Source: Parasitella parasitica (lineage: Eukaryota; Mucoromycota; Mucoromycetes; Mucorales; Mucoraceae). From it: a DNA stretch of 64,000 nucleotides. The position numbers and the translations under genes are program-made. How positions within the stretch are numbered: position 1 is the first letter of the stretch; each line of letters starts with the position of its first letter. The notes beneath the pieces are model-generated. The model searched no databases. It was not told the origin of the DNA and was given only the letters and a program-made list of their open reading frames with translations. The stretch is from contig MU619326.1 of the NCBI GenBank assembly GCA_025201805.1, positions 64,938 to 128,937 on the forward strand, given 5' to 3'. This document shows, in pieces, positions 1 through 11,233 of the stretch.

Positions 1-2769
1 AATTTTGACAGCAATAATCGATGGATCGAGAAGAGAGCAACTAGAGTATGATATATGTTGTTAAAAACAAAAACAAAATGATTGCGCACTTAACTATGTG
101 CCATTGTGGTAGTGTCCAGATCAAATTAGCGGCTGTCAAGTCCTTGTACAACTCGCTAACATTCGTCCACGACAATTTTGAGAATCATGTAAAACATTGT
201 TGCTTAATTGTGTATGCAAGATACTTATGACATTTTTAAATACAATAGGTAGAGCGAGATTTCATCATCAAGGTAGTATGCGATGCTGCCACACCAAATT
301 CTTGCTCGACTATCGAGCTGCAGGTTGCTGCTTACGAGTGTCTAAATAAAATAGTCTGCCTGTATTACGATAAGCTGGAGGACTACATGACAAGCACTTT
401 GTATAATGCAAGTAGACTTTTGCAATTTGTAGAAACTCTTGATTATAATTTATTTCATAGTTAACATTGAATGGCATGACTCGGATATCAGATCCCTCGA
501 TTGTGTTGAAATCTATTGAATTTTGGTCAACGATTTGTGATATCGAGATTACGAGGAAGAAAGAGGTATGAATTTGCATGTGCTTAAACGCTTGATGTTT
601 CAATGGCTCAAAAAAAATTGATAAGAACACAATGCCTATGTTTGCTTTTACAGACAAGTTGATGATCCACATCTTACCAACACTATTGGAAATTCTTATA
701 AAAGAGAAACATAGAGCAGACACACTCGAAAGCGATGAAGAGTGGGACATACACAAATCAGCTTCCAGCTGTTTATCCTTGGTCGCAAATTGTTGTAAAG
801 AATCAATTGTTCCTCAATTGATGCGATTTATTGAGAAGAACTTATTTGGCTCGAAGCAAACTGATTGGAATCAAAAGGAGGCAGCCATTATTGCTTTTGG
901 TTCTATTCTCAATGGCCTTTCAAAAATTAAGATGAAACCACTTGTCGAGCAAGTAAGCACACAATACATTTGGGGGCTCGAATGTTAAATCTAAACAATG
1001 GTCTGCAGATACTGCCTACAATATTAGATTGTATGAAGCATCCTAGTGCTCATGTCAGATTAGCAGCTTCCTGGGCACTTGTTGAAATCATCAAAGAGTC
1101 GTCTCAGGCTTTGAATCAGCCTAATGTACTATGCAATGTTATTCCTGCTATTACTTTAGGTTTGCGAGATGCACATCAAAGAATTAGTCATAATTCTTGC
1201 TTGGTATACAGACATATATAGATAATTTACGTAAAACATCTAATGGAAACTAAATACAATGGAAATGTAGGCCATCATTCATTGCGCAGAGAAGACAAGG
1301 TTATTTCACAATAAAACGATGAGCACAGGCCCTCTTTCCGTATACACGCATGGTATTATTGTATGCTTGTTGGACATTACAGAGACATGTGATCTGCAAG
1401 ATGATATCTTTATGGTGACGATATACGAAGCTATTTCAACGATCATCAAGCATTGTAAGGAAGATTGTGTTCATGTGGCCCAGCTTGTAACGGAGAGAGT
1501 CATTTCGAGATTAGAGATTTTATACTTGGCAGAAACAAACGTACGTAGGCAATTGTACTTCAAATTGTTTGTATGAGGCTGACCTATATAAACAATGGCA
1601 GATATCATATACTTTTTCAATCAAAGATCTGATCCCCTTAAAGTCAAGTTTATTAGGCGTTCTTTTGGTGAGCGACATTATTTACGGGCGATGGAGCAAT
1701 ATCTCTTACTAACCAAAATGAAAAAAGAACTGCATATATAGACTTTCGGATAAAGTATCAGCGTATGCTCCTCATATTATGGAACTCTTTTTTTCTATTC
1801 TTTTGCTACTGCAAAAAGAGGACAATGCATCAATTGGTATTCTCTTGGAAGACATTTACCTTGTTGCCTCAGCCATGATCGTCGCTCTTGGGCCTCAATT
1901 CCATTGCTTTATAGAGAAACTAGTGCCACATATTTCAAAGATTATGGACATGGACTCGATCCATAATCAAGGCCACCGTCTTTGTTTAATAGGTGTTGGT
2001 ATCATCAGTGATCTGAGTTGTGCGCTGCCTAACACAATCAGAACCCATGCCGGCCTATTTCTGCAATTGCTGCTTAACACCCTAAATAACGAGGATTTAC
2101 ATAAAGATATAAAACCGGCAACTATTTCTTGCTTCGGAGACGTTGCTCAAGCTCTAGGTCCTGATGTTTTGCCTTACGCCAATGTTTTAATGATGATATT
2201 ACAGCAAGCTGGTAATACACAAGCTAGTCGAAATGACAAGGAAATGGTAACGCATGTGGATGCGATTCGGGTGAGCATCATGGAAGCATTTGTTGGTATA
2301 TTACAAGGATTATCACAAGAAACATGCACGCGAGATGCATTTTTACCTCATGTGCATAGCTTTATGCTGTTTGTGCATTGCCTTGCCAAAGACAGTAATC
2401 GTTCAGATGCGCTAAACCGAGCTATATTGGGTCTATTAGGGTAAGTTTACTTTTTCTTGTTTATTCGATTATTATTTAGACATTCTGCTGGGATTGTTGT
2501 AGAGACGTTGCCAGAATCTATCAAGACCAGGTGCCAGCGTCCATGTTGGAGCTTGTGTTTCATGATTTAACAAATGAAAATTTGAAAAATGACATTTTCT
2601 TGTCAAGCCGAACACATGAAATGGCTCAATGGGCTGAAAAGGTAGATGCCATAAAGCATATCTTTTGTAATCCAACACTCACTTACAGCATATAGATAAT
2701 CTCATCTCGATTATTAAAAACTGTAAATTAACCCTCAATAAATATCAAGTTTATCTCAGATCTGCGTAG
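1..2769 (+). CDS. KAP95: Importin subunit beta-1 (karyopherin beta), 5'-truncated by window edge
   Basis: This is the nuclear-import receptor that carries importin-alpha/NLS cargo through nuclear pores. It is built of HEAT repeats, and the spliced reading frame shows them throughout: a segment with KLAAVKSLYNSL near 115-160, then AAYECLNKIVCLYYDKLEDY near 325-390, WALVEIIKES near 1070-1100, and a long last block from about 1750 to 2440. The C-terminus includes EMAQWAEKHIDNLI, typical of the family end, and stops at TAG 2767-2769. At least eight GT-AG introns are implied, for example about 47-113, 947-1008, 2442-2503 and 2641-2691. The start codon and first exons lie outside the window. The match covers the expected C-terminal two thirds of an importin-beta. 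Individual small exons between 1200 and 1750 are less certain. Confidence 0.9.
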
Positions 2770-2833
2770 TTCAAGTTACTAGCATTTCTTTTTTCTTTTT
2801 CCCTATTGTTCTTTCTCGAGTCACTGTGAGCAA

Positions 2834-4524
2834 ATGTCGTTGAGCAAAGTAATCAAATTACCTTCGCTGTTACAGAAGCTAGAGGAAGGTGGATACGACA
2901 CGCTGGATCAAGTTAAGAAAGAGTGTCTTTCTTCATTGGCAAAAGGTAGGTAGCTGCTACTCGAATTGCTTTAAAAGAAATTAAGAAAAAATAATCGAGA
3001 ACTCGAGCTGAATAAAGAGGAAGTCAAAGCTGTCAGCAAATTTGGTGCTAAAGGTATTTATTTCAAGGGCTACAATCAACTCATGAGCCAACTCTTATAC
3101 TAGGAGATAGTGCAGATAAAAAACAGATACATGGATCGCTTGCAATGGAAATAGAAAGCAGTTTCACGACGGCAGTAAGGAATTTCGATCGCATGTTAGT
3201 GTATGGCATATCTCCCAAAAAAATCACAGAAATATGTGGCGAATCTGGCACTGGAAAAACACAGTTATGGTAAACTGGATTGTGACAACAACAATTATGC
3301 AATATAATAATGATTTTTAGCATGCAAATGGCCGTTACAATACAACTCTCGAAATCGCAAGGTGGATCAGAAGGAGAATGCGTTTATATTGACACAGAAG
3401 GATCTTTTAATCCATCGAGAATACAGAAAATAGCAGAAAGGCTTGACCTAAAAGACCCATTAAAGGGAATTCATGTTTTCAGAATCTTGAATTACACAGA
3501 ATTCGTAGCCATCATCATGCAATTGACAGAAATATTGACAAATCGAACAAAAGTCAAACTAATCATCATTGATTCAATGGCATATCATCTTCGTGTCAAC
3601 ACATTGACTTTTAGAGGTCGAATCGATTTTCTGAATTTCGCAGGTTACCATTTGATTAAAATTGCAAAGGATTTGACTGTATCTGTAAGTGGTTTTGTTC
3701 GAGTACCATCATTTTTAGAGCGTAACAATTGGGTTTTCTTGAATAGATTGTCGTTACAAATCATGTTACAACAGACGGGACAAGCGGCACATGGACACCA
3801 TCACTAGGGAATGAATGGGGAAACTGGTGTGCAAATCGCCTGTTCCTGTTTCGAAAACGAGAATTTAGATTTGGGCATTTGTTTAAATCCGTTGAAGAAA
3901 TAGAAAGAGAAGATTCAATGCAGTTTTGTATAAAGGTAAATGACAGCAGTATGCTAGCAATGCATATCTGATTGATGGTTCTTTCCAAAGGATAAAGGAG
4001 TATTTGATCCTGACAACGATCAAGTCTTAGTGGCATTTAAGAATGAAAATGCTGAACAGTTGTTATCCTCGCAAGATCGGTTTGGTTCTCTATTACAAGG
4101 AGATGAATTAGAAATTTTGGCTCTTGAAAAAGAACTGGAAAAAATTAAAAAGCAAGAAAATGTTTGCGGAAAGCGCTCCTTAGAAGATGCTGGTGAGATG
4201 AGAAGTTACATTGATGATTATTTAAACGAGCACTGCACAAAATCAACAAGATATGACGATCAGATACACATTTCTTCTCAACTAGCAACGGATGATCCCA
4301 TTAATGTAAATAGCCGCCCGATGAACGACCCGATGCCATCCAGCTTTCAACAAATCCCCAATGTAAATAATTCTAGTACAATACCCGGCTCTGACCATGA
4401 TGATGATATTGATGATAACGAGATTAAGAATGACAAAATGAGCGAGGAGCCAAATTTTTGGGCCAGTGATGGAGAAGAAGAACGGGACCTCGACTTTTTG
4501 GCCAATATCCAAAGCTATTTCTGA
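2834..4524 (+). CDS. RAD51C: RAD51C-like RecA-family recombinase paralogue with acidic C-terminal tail
   Basis: This is a RAD51 paralogue expected to assist homologous-recombination repair. Six exons (2834-2945, 3000-3053, 3104-3269, 3321-3684, 3747-3935, 3991-4524) join into a 472-residue protein. An N-terminal helix-hairpin-like segment precedes the ATPase core. The Walker A region is ITEICGESGTGKTQL (split by the intron at 3270-3320), followed by VYIDTEGSF and the Walker B-like LIIIDSMAYHLR. The exon from 3747 gives VVTNHVTT and then LGNEWGNWCANRL, both matching the RAD51C pattern better than RAD51 or XRCC3. Human RAD51C is about 376 residues. The extra length here is an acidic, low-complexity tail from about nt 4090 that ends in a DGEEERDLDFLA stretch. 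The ATG at 2834 opens a frame matching the usual RAD51C N-terminus. The gene lies 64 bp after the importin-beta stop. Confidence 0.85.
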
Positions 4525-4681
4525 ATTATTGTTCAAGTCTTTTTACTACCAGTTGGTACCATCAGTTGGGTGGGTTACATATGTCACCAGTGATGCATGG
4601 ATGAAGCGATATTTTCAATATTTTTTTTCTTTGAAGAGTGATATTGTATTTTATAAATAATGTGATAAAAAAACTTGACAT

Positions 4682-5736
4682 TTACTTGCGAGAAGATCTC
4701 TTCTTGATCTTGGGAGATGTCTTTTTGGGGCTGTTCAAATTAAGATGGTGCTCAGGAATCCATGATTGATCCAAAACCATCTCGCCCTTTTCGTCACGGT
4801 GAGTAGGACGTTCAGTAGACTCCTCAATTTTCTTTGTCTAATGAATTTATAAGCTATCACATCCCAACCCTCTTTATTATACACTACCTTCTTGGAATTC
4901 TTCTTAGTGTCTGCAAAGAAGGCTTCACGAATGATATAGGCAACACCACCAGCAGCAGCAAAGAGAACACCATATAGAACAAGACTACCAATTCAAATTC
5001 AGCCCTCAGATCTACCACTAAAAGCCTATACTTACAGTTGAGCATCAAACCAAGAACCCTCTGGGTCAGTAACAGTGATTGTTCCATTATAACCAACAAC
5101 ACGAGTGACAGTTTTCTGTAATAATACTTGTTAATCTCCCATTATGACAGGCGATCTGTGCGCTTCAATACTTACATCAACCAATAAATCAACAAAAACA
5201 GTTAGGCCATGTTCTCCAGGAGCATATTCAGAGTAAAAGTTGTAAGGAATTTGAAGGTTTTTACCAGCTTCAAGTGTCTTCCCATAACGAGTCGCTGTCA
5301 ACTAGGTTTCATCAAACGCATTAAACGAAAAGAACCCGATATATCACAATATTATTCTACTTACATTACGAACAACCTTGGTATAATCATCAGCCTTGTA
5401 TACTTGACCAGTAACAGCAAAGACGGTGTAAGGAGTCTTTTCCTTGTTGACAATGTCTAAAACTACCTTGTTGCGTTGACCATTGACAATCACTAACATA
5501 ATACATCATTATTTGCGCCACCTTGAGATAAACTATGCTCAACTTACGACCAAAAGGATTGTCGGGAAATTGGGCAGTAACTTCGATGTTTGTAGAAGTA
5601 GTTTCGCCAGATTGAGCAGAAACTAATGGGACGTGATTAGACTATATGATTGAGTCCCTACGCGTTTATGATTTATCTTACCGATACCAGCAACGAATGC
5701 CAAACCAAGAGCCAAAAGAGATGAAATTCTAGCCAT
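4682..5736 (-). CDS. SSR1: Translocon-associated protein alpha subunit (TRAP-alpha / Irc22 family)
   Basis: This is a single-pass ER membrane protein that accompanies the Sec61 translocon. Read on the minus strand, the ATG at 5734-5736 begins a signal peptide (MARISSLLALGLAFVAGI, continuing VSAQS across the first intron). The lumenal beta-sandwich domain follows, with NIEVTAQFPDNPFG, NKVVLDIVNKEKTPYTV and later YNFYSEYAPGEHGLTVFVDL. A TM helix LLVLYGVLFAAAGGVAYII lies near 4930-4990, and a short basic cytosolic tail ends in KKRSSRK before TAA at 4682-4684. About six short GT-AG introns interrupt the frame, so no single exon is long. Signal peptide, TM position and Lys/Arg-rich tail all agree with TRAP-alpha. 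Exact exon edges in the middle were not all checked base by base. Confidence 0.85.
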
Positions 5737-7179
5737 TACCACAAAATAGAATCAAGTTTAGAAATAGATGAAAAAGGAAGATTTACAAATCACTTGGCAG
5801 GTTTTTAAAGACATGAAAAATGTTTGTTCATTAATGATTGGTTATTATTAGGTTATTGCGGTTTGACCACTGAAAGGAAAACGGAGTAAAGATTTGATTT
5901 GAAAGATTCAAATGGGGGACCACACTTTGAAAGATTTTGATCTACTATTCTCTTCATTATGGTATCTCTTTTGAGCACACTTTGATTGGAAGAATAACGT
6001 GAAATCTACATTAAACAGAAACTTGGATATCTTTAATAAACCATGTTATCTCTTACCTGATCTAGTGAAAAATATATAATGATTCATGTATCCTTTTTGA
6101 AATCAGTAAATCGATCATAAAAAATGGTGGTTTTTATTGCCATCAACCAAGGAAAAGCCCCTCATTTATCTTGGAGAAGCCAACAGATATACAAAACTTT
6201 ATCAGCCTAGAACCTGGTTATGTCTCTATTTGATGATGTGGTGCTGAAAGGTAATCACTCGTTTAAGATCATTGGCTACATGAACAAAGCAAACGGCGTA
6301 TCAAGTCCTTTAGCATAGCAAAAAAAAAAAAAGGGAAACTCTAGCCCTCTTGGTATAAAACTGCCCGAAATATTTCATACTGACAAATGCCATCGGTAAT
6401 CAACGCTTTCTCGAAGAAGCCATCCCTTCCCTTGTTGAAGATGGTGTTCCCATCACACGATCCATAAAAAAGAGCATATCCTCTATACTGTAACGGTATA
6501 GCAAGCTAAATTCCGAAAGAAGAAACAGATGATTTTGGTTATTTTTTATGACAATTTATAAATCGCAATGTCACTTACCCACCAGTATTAAAAGGTCAAA
6601 ACCAAAGATGCCTTGCTGCTGTCTGAGTTGTTGATTTTGCTGCTGCAACTGAAAAGATATTGCATTTAACAGGGAGTTGTAGTGAGAGTTTTGCCCAAAT
6701 TCTTGGTAGTGATTGTTGTTGATTGTATGCATCATGAAAGTAAATTGGCTGTGCAAGGGCTGAGTAGTCCGCAAGACTGACTGATCTGAAATTTGTTCTT
6801 CTTAATTATTAATAGCAATAAAGCGTCTTTTGAGACCATTCAAAGCGAATGACAAAGAACAAGGTTAAATGCCAAAAAAAAAAAGTGGTCGATGTGTATT
6901 TTTTCAATTGAATAAATTGAAAATGTGAAGATATATACATGGTTACTAAATTCAGGGCTCTAATAATGAACGAGATTTCGTGGCAAGTCAGGACGTTTCA
7001 AATGCAGGAAATATTCAGTGTCTTTCACTCGATATTATTATCACTCACTCATTTACCTTTTAAATTTAGAAGTTTTTGATTTTTTTTCAATTTTTTCATT
7101 GATTGAAAAAAAAAATACAACTACCAAATTTTATTTTAATGATGCACGATACAGTAACGGTATTAGGTGTTTTTTTTTT
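5737..7179. other. Intergenic / unresolved stretch with short coding-like segments
   Basis: No gene is called with confidence here. On the minus strand, 6571-6774 encodes a 67-residue Gln/Asn-rich segment (HTINNNHYQEFGQ, then a QLQQQNQQLRQQQ coiled-coil-like run) followed by a good 5' splice site (ggtaagtg near 6575). On the plus strand, an ATG near 6221 begins MSLFDDVVLK before a possible donor site, but every acceptor I tried leads to an early stop. Both could be exons of a small gene, or relics. The rest is AT-rich with A runs near 6321 and 6877. Confidence 0.3.
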
Positions 7180-7686
7180 CTACATTCGGTATTCTTGATA
7201 TGGTGCTACCTGCTGTAAGGGTTCTTCAAGATGTCCCTTAAGTGCTTCTGCTTTAGCCTTCAAAATTCCTAAATCAACATTAGGCTCCCCCACTAGGCAT
7301 AACAACATGGCTCCAATATTAGTAATAATAACAACCCCTTCCTATCAATAATTAGTCCATTTGTATCGTGCTGTGATCGTTTAGTCTTACATCGCAATGT
7401 AAAATTTGGAGCTGCAGGTTGGTGTATATATTACTATTCTTTTTTTTGTATGTATTCCAGATATTTGCTGATATAGCAGAGTAAATCGAGGCGTCCTTGT
7501 CATTATCTGCAGCAAAAGATATTAAAGAGCCTTCGCTGGTCATAATTCTGTGTGTGTGTTTTTCAAGAAAAAGGACTCAGTATTAAAGCGTTCTTGCAAA
7601 TCACTGTGAATACTTTACAAAGCGGCTTTGATTCCATTATGAAGCGACTGTCGTAACACTTGAGATATAACCTTGGGTTTAAGCAT
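7180..7686 (-). CDS. LAMTOR2: Ragulator complex subunit LAMTOR2 (p14, roadblock/LC7 fold)
   Basis: This is a small scaffold subunit of the Ragulator complex, which anchors Rag GTPases and TORC1 signalling on the vacuole/lysosome. Three minus-strand exons are separated by introns at about 7548-7618 and 7333-7391. The protein starts MLKPKVISQVLRQSLHNGIK at 7686. It continues MTSEGSLISFAADND and SAISANIWNTY, then after the second intron EGVVIITNIGAMLLCL, and ends GILKAKAEALKGHLEEPLQQV before TAG at 7180-7182. Order and spacing match the whole LAMTOR2 protein of about 125 residues, including the final LxxxLEEPLxQV signature. The assignment rests on family recognition. Confidence 0.88.
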
Positions 7687-8990
7687 TATATAAAAAAGTG
7701 AAAGAAAAACCCCTCTTCTTCATGTCCTCCAACGGCGATTTAATAATGTCCCTATGACCAAGATCTATGCAAGCTACTAAAATAGATCGAAATGAAGTGG
7801 ATGAATGGCTTTGGCGTGGATAACATTGAGGATTATTTCTTTATGAATTACAATTCTTTACAAGGACAGTTAATAAAGAGACTACAAGTGATTATATAAC
7901 AGGGGACGTGAGCACTTTCTTAATGATTGAAAAAGGAAGCCTGGATTGCTCTGATCCTGGTTTTTGAAATCTTCATACGATTATATTTGAATGCAGTGTC
8001 AAAATTGTAATTCCCAATTCCACTGTACCTAACATTGACAACATGCATTTGCAATCAGTTTGATAGAAAGAGGATACTCTTTTAACATTTATTAAGATCC
8101 AAAGGCACATTCCATCAGCAATGACTTTCAATCGCAATCCGTCTCCTTCTGCTGTTGGAAACATAGGTCGTCGACGATTTGGATAAATTGCATAGTTGTT
8201 CATCTCAGTAATGAGAACTCCATCTTAAACTAAAAAACTTAAAAGTTTATTTTTGGTAGTTAATTTTCGAAATGTTAAAGAAGAGGCGCTTGTTTATGAA
8301 ATGATAAACGTTGCTTTGAAACACTTACTCAATGTCCTGCATTTAAAATGACACTCATCTTCCCAATGAGACCGTATGATGCGCTAAACAAACTATTTAC
8401 TCTTGCAGATACGATATTAATTATTTTTGCATACAACAAGATATATGATATGCTTAAAAAAACATAAATACCCACCTTGATCTCCATCTTTTTCACTTTC
8501 TTTCACTATTTTCACAGTATTTTCACAGTATTTTTATAATATTTTTATAGTATCTTCATGATGTCTGATCATATACCTCAGTGATCATACGCTATCGTAG
8601 AAGCAATACTACTATCGGGAATGTAGCCATATATTATACACATGTGTAGCATAGATTGTACAATCTTATTAGAAGACACTACCACCTAATAAAACTTATA
8701 TCACATTCAAAATCAATCCAAAAATTATACATGTCAGTGTTTAACTAGCATTCCAACTTCCCATTACCTTCCAATATAAAAATTTATTATGAGTCTTGTT
8801 ACTTAAACAGAAACACATACTGTATATTACTGGTTCATTGATCTTAAAACATCTAAATATGCATGGGGTACACCAACAATAAACAAAAATATATCAGATA
8901 CCAAAATATCTTCCATATCTTATGTATCTTATGTAAATCAAGTCCATATACCACCAAACTTGTATGCAGTACTCGCCTACGTTACCTCTA
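7687..8990. other. AT-rich intergenic DNA, no supported gene
   Basis: No supported coding sequence. The short open frames (for example minus strand 7973-8203) have no recognisable motif or splice context. Around 8500-8560 there is a small degenerate tandem array of a 'ttttcacagta'-like unit grading into 'tttttatagta'. Confidence 0.5.
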
Positions 8991-10560
8991 CTCCTCTGTA
9001 CAGTTTCGTGTAAGAATGGTGTTTCTATCCAGAGTAATCAGTAAAAAGCTGCGACTTTGTACTGAGTTTGCTGCGAAATACGACAATATTGGCCATAACA
9101 TACCATCTAAGAGACATCCAAAGCTGCAAAATAGGTTTCTGAATCCACAAAAGCTGCCACTATCTTCTCCCCGTCATTACGTGTAAAGATGACATGTATA
9201 TTCAGCGTAATCGGCAAAAAGCTGCCATGTTGAGTAAGAAAAAGTGCGTTAATTCCCATACATACCGTCCTCCGGAAGCAGCTTCTGGTTTCCTCAGCCA
9301 CCATTACAACAATTGTCGTATCTCAATCTGCTCATTATATATATTCGTGCCTCTCAGCCTTTCCTCCCCATGCCATGTTTGATTCATGCTATGTGGATGC
9401 TCTTAATTGTTTAACTTTACCTTTTCGTGAAATACTTATGCGGTCTGTACCTACTGATCATCCTTCTTTTCCTAGCTTTAGACATCCGGATCTAGTTTTA
9501 CAACGCTACCCTACCGCCAAAAAGCTTCTTGTAAGCGATGTGTTCTACTTTGATTCTGAGTCCTAGGTGCTTCGTGTTCAATCTTCCTTCCACCATCCCA
9601 TCGCCGCAACGTTCACCGGGGTCACCCTCCCGTTGTCGTGATCGGGTCCCGCTCAACAGCATCCGCTACTTGAAACAAGTCTCCTCCCAGTCCTCAGCGC
9701 CTCCCGCGAACCCTCCACTTCAACCCTCTCGGAGGCGAATCTTCTCCACTCTTTGCAACAACACTTACTTTGCTCTCCTCCTCCTCAAGATCGTGATACC
9801 TCACTCCCTTTCACTGATCTCTCGTTTCATCGACTCTTTGCTGTCACTTTTGGCAGACATATTGGCGCTGGGTCTTTGGCTGAACCCCTTTTCTCTCAAC
9901 CTCAGTAACACATCGTCTTACTCGCTCTCTGAATCGTCTGGATGCCGAATTAGAACTAGATTCGTAAGTATTTAGCTATAAGTTGATTTCTTCTTGTACT
10001 ATTTCTTTTCTTTATTTTCCTTCATGCCTTTCTCGTCCCCTCCCCCTTTAAATACCCAATCTTTTCTATCACTCATTACGACATCTAAAGGACTTGAAAT
10101 AAAAACCGGAGCGCGACTCGAGTACAAACAAAAACTTTATGAAATAATGGAAATAATATCTATGCAGCGCACCGAAGATATTGCCCTTGTTATCTTGATT
10201 GTTATGGCACATAATTCCAGTATTAATGTACAGTTTCACAACAGTGACATCTCGTAAAGGGGAGTATATAGTACGCAGGTGTGTTCTCTTCTGATTGATG
10301 GTATCAAAACCAGAAAACATCTCACTTCTCATCTTTCGCACGCTCAACTGCCTACGTAGCGTTGGTACATGGGAAGCTGCATTGATTTTTTTCGTTAGCG
10401 CTCTATCTATCAATGCCTTTATTAGTCTATTTCGGTGGCAAAGACCTGTCAGACACTTTAATTTCACTACTTCGACTCGAAGTTTTTTGTTTTTATGCAG
10501 CTGTCTTGGCATGTCAAATGATCGAAAAATATCCAGATGTATTTTTTTAGAGAAATCTAA
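8991..10560 (+). pseudogene. Frame-broken, GC-shifted coding-like remnant (possible transposable-element relic)
   Basis: Composition changes here from AT-rich to C-rich, coding-like DNA, mainly 9375-9960. Translated segments are coding-like but switch frame and contain stops: FRHPDLVLQRYPTAKKLLVSD (9475-9540), HPIAATFTGVTLP (around 9595), DTSLPFTDLSFHRLFAVTFG (around 9800), LTRSLNRLDAELELDS (around 9920-9965) and DGIKTRKHLTSHLSHAQLP (around 10295-10355). All are on the plus strand in different frames, as in a decayed ORF. Two imperfect copies of a roughly 40-bp unit lie near 9013 and 9187; both contain gtaatc followed by aaaaagctgc. I do not recognise the family, and no reverse-transcriptase or transposase motif was found. 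The retroelement idea is inference. Confidence 0.35.
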
Positions 10561-10755
10561 TTGATAAAGTCTTGAGTGGCCAAAGTGTCATTTGCAGCTA
10601 TAGCTATGTGAATTAAAAAAACATTCATACATTTAGGATATTACTCGACAAATTGCATAAGCCACTTGCGGAAGTTCACGCTGTCTTTTACTTTTTTGTC
10701 GAGATTTTCAATCATTTCCTCTGCTCATTTGTACATAAGACATATATTTTACAAC

Positions 10756-11205
10756 ATGGGGAAAATTCAAAAGAAAGGTGAGTTTTGAAAAGCTCAAGCG
10801 GCACTGGATTTCTTCTAGGAAAATACTTATGAATAGGATTAGCTGAAAAGAAAAAGAGTGCATCTAAATACGCTAACGCAGAATATGAACCCCAAAATGG
10901 TATGGGCAGATGTGTAAAATCTATCCATTGCAGTATTATCAAACTTATTTATTACTTGCTTACTAGCTAAAGAGCGTATTGAGCATGAATTACATCTACT
11001 CAACGTTCGCAAACAAGCCATGGCAAGCACCAACAAGCCCACAGTACATAAAGTGAAAAAGGCAACTATAAAGAGAGGTACCAATGCAAAGAAACAGAAG
11101 AAATTAGCTAGAGCCCTCATGGTCGCAGACAAAGAAGAAAAACGAATGGAATTAGCACAAGTCAAAGCTGAGAAACGTAAAATTGGAAAGCAACTTTGGG
11201 ATTAA
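10756..11205 (+). CDS. Small lysine-rich basic protein (possible ribosome-biogenesis factor)
   Basis: Three exons give a roughly 107-residue protein that starts MGKIQKKG at 10756. The introns (about 10779-10838 and 10901-10966) have gtgagt and gtatgg donors and cag/tag acceptors, and preserve the frame. The product is highly basic and apparently helical: KKKSASKYANAEYEP, then KPTVHKVKKATIKRGTNAKK, and ends RKIGKQLWD before TAA at 11203-11205. No signal peptide or TM segment is present, so a nuclear or nucleolar site is plausible. Size and Lys-rich composition resemble Alb1-like or other small 60S-assembly proteins, but I cannot assign a family. It ends 28 bp from the convergent stop of the Sqs1-like gene. 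Confidence 0.6.
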
Positions 11206-11233
11206 AGCCCTTGTGGTTTTATTTTTTTGCGAT

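Noticed and set aside
8500-8560. CRISPR-like or satellite array
   Set aside because: Short degenerate T-rich tandem units without spacers; ordinary slippage in AT-rich DNA.
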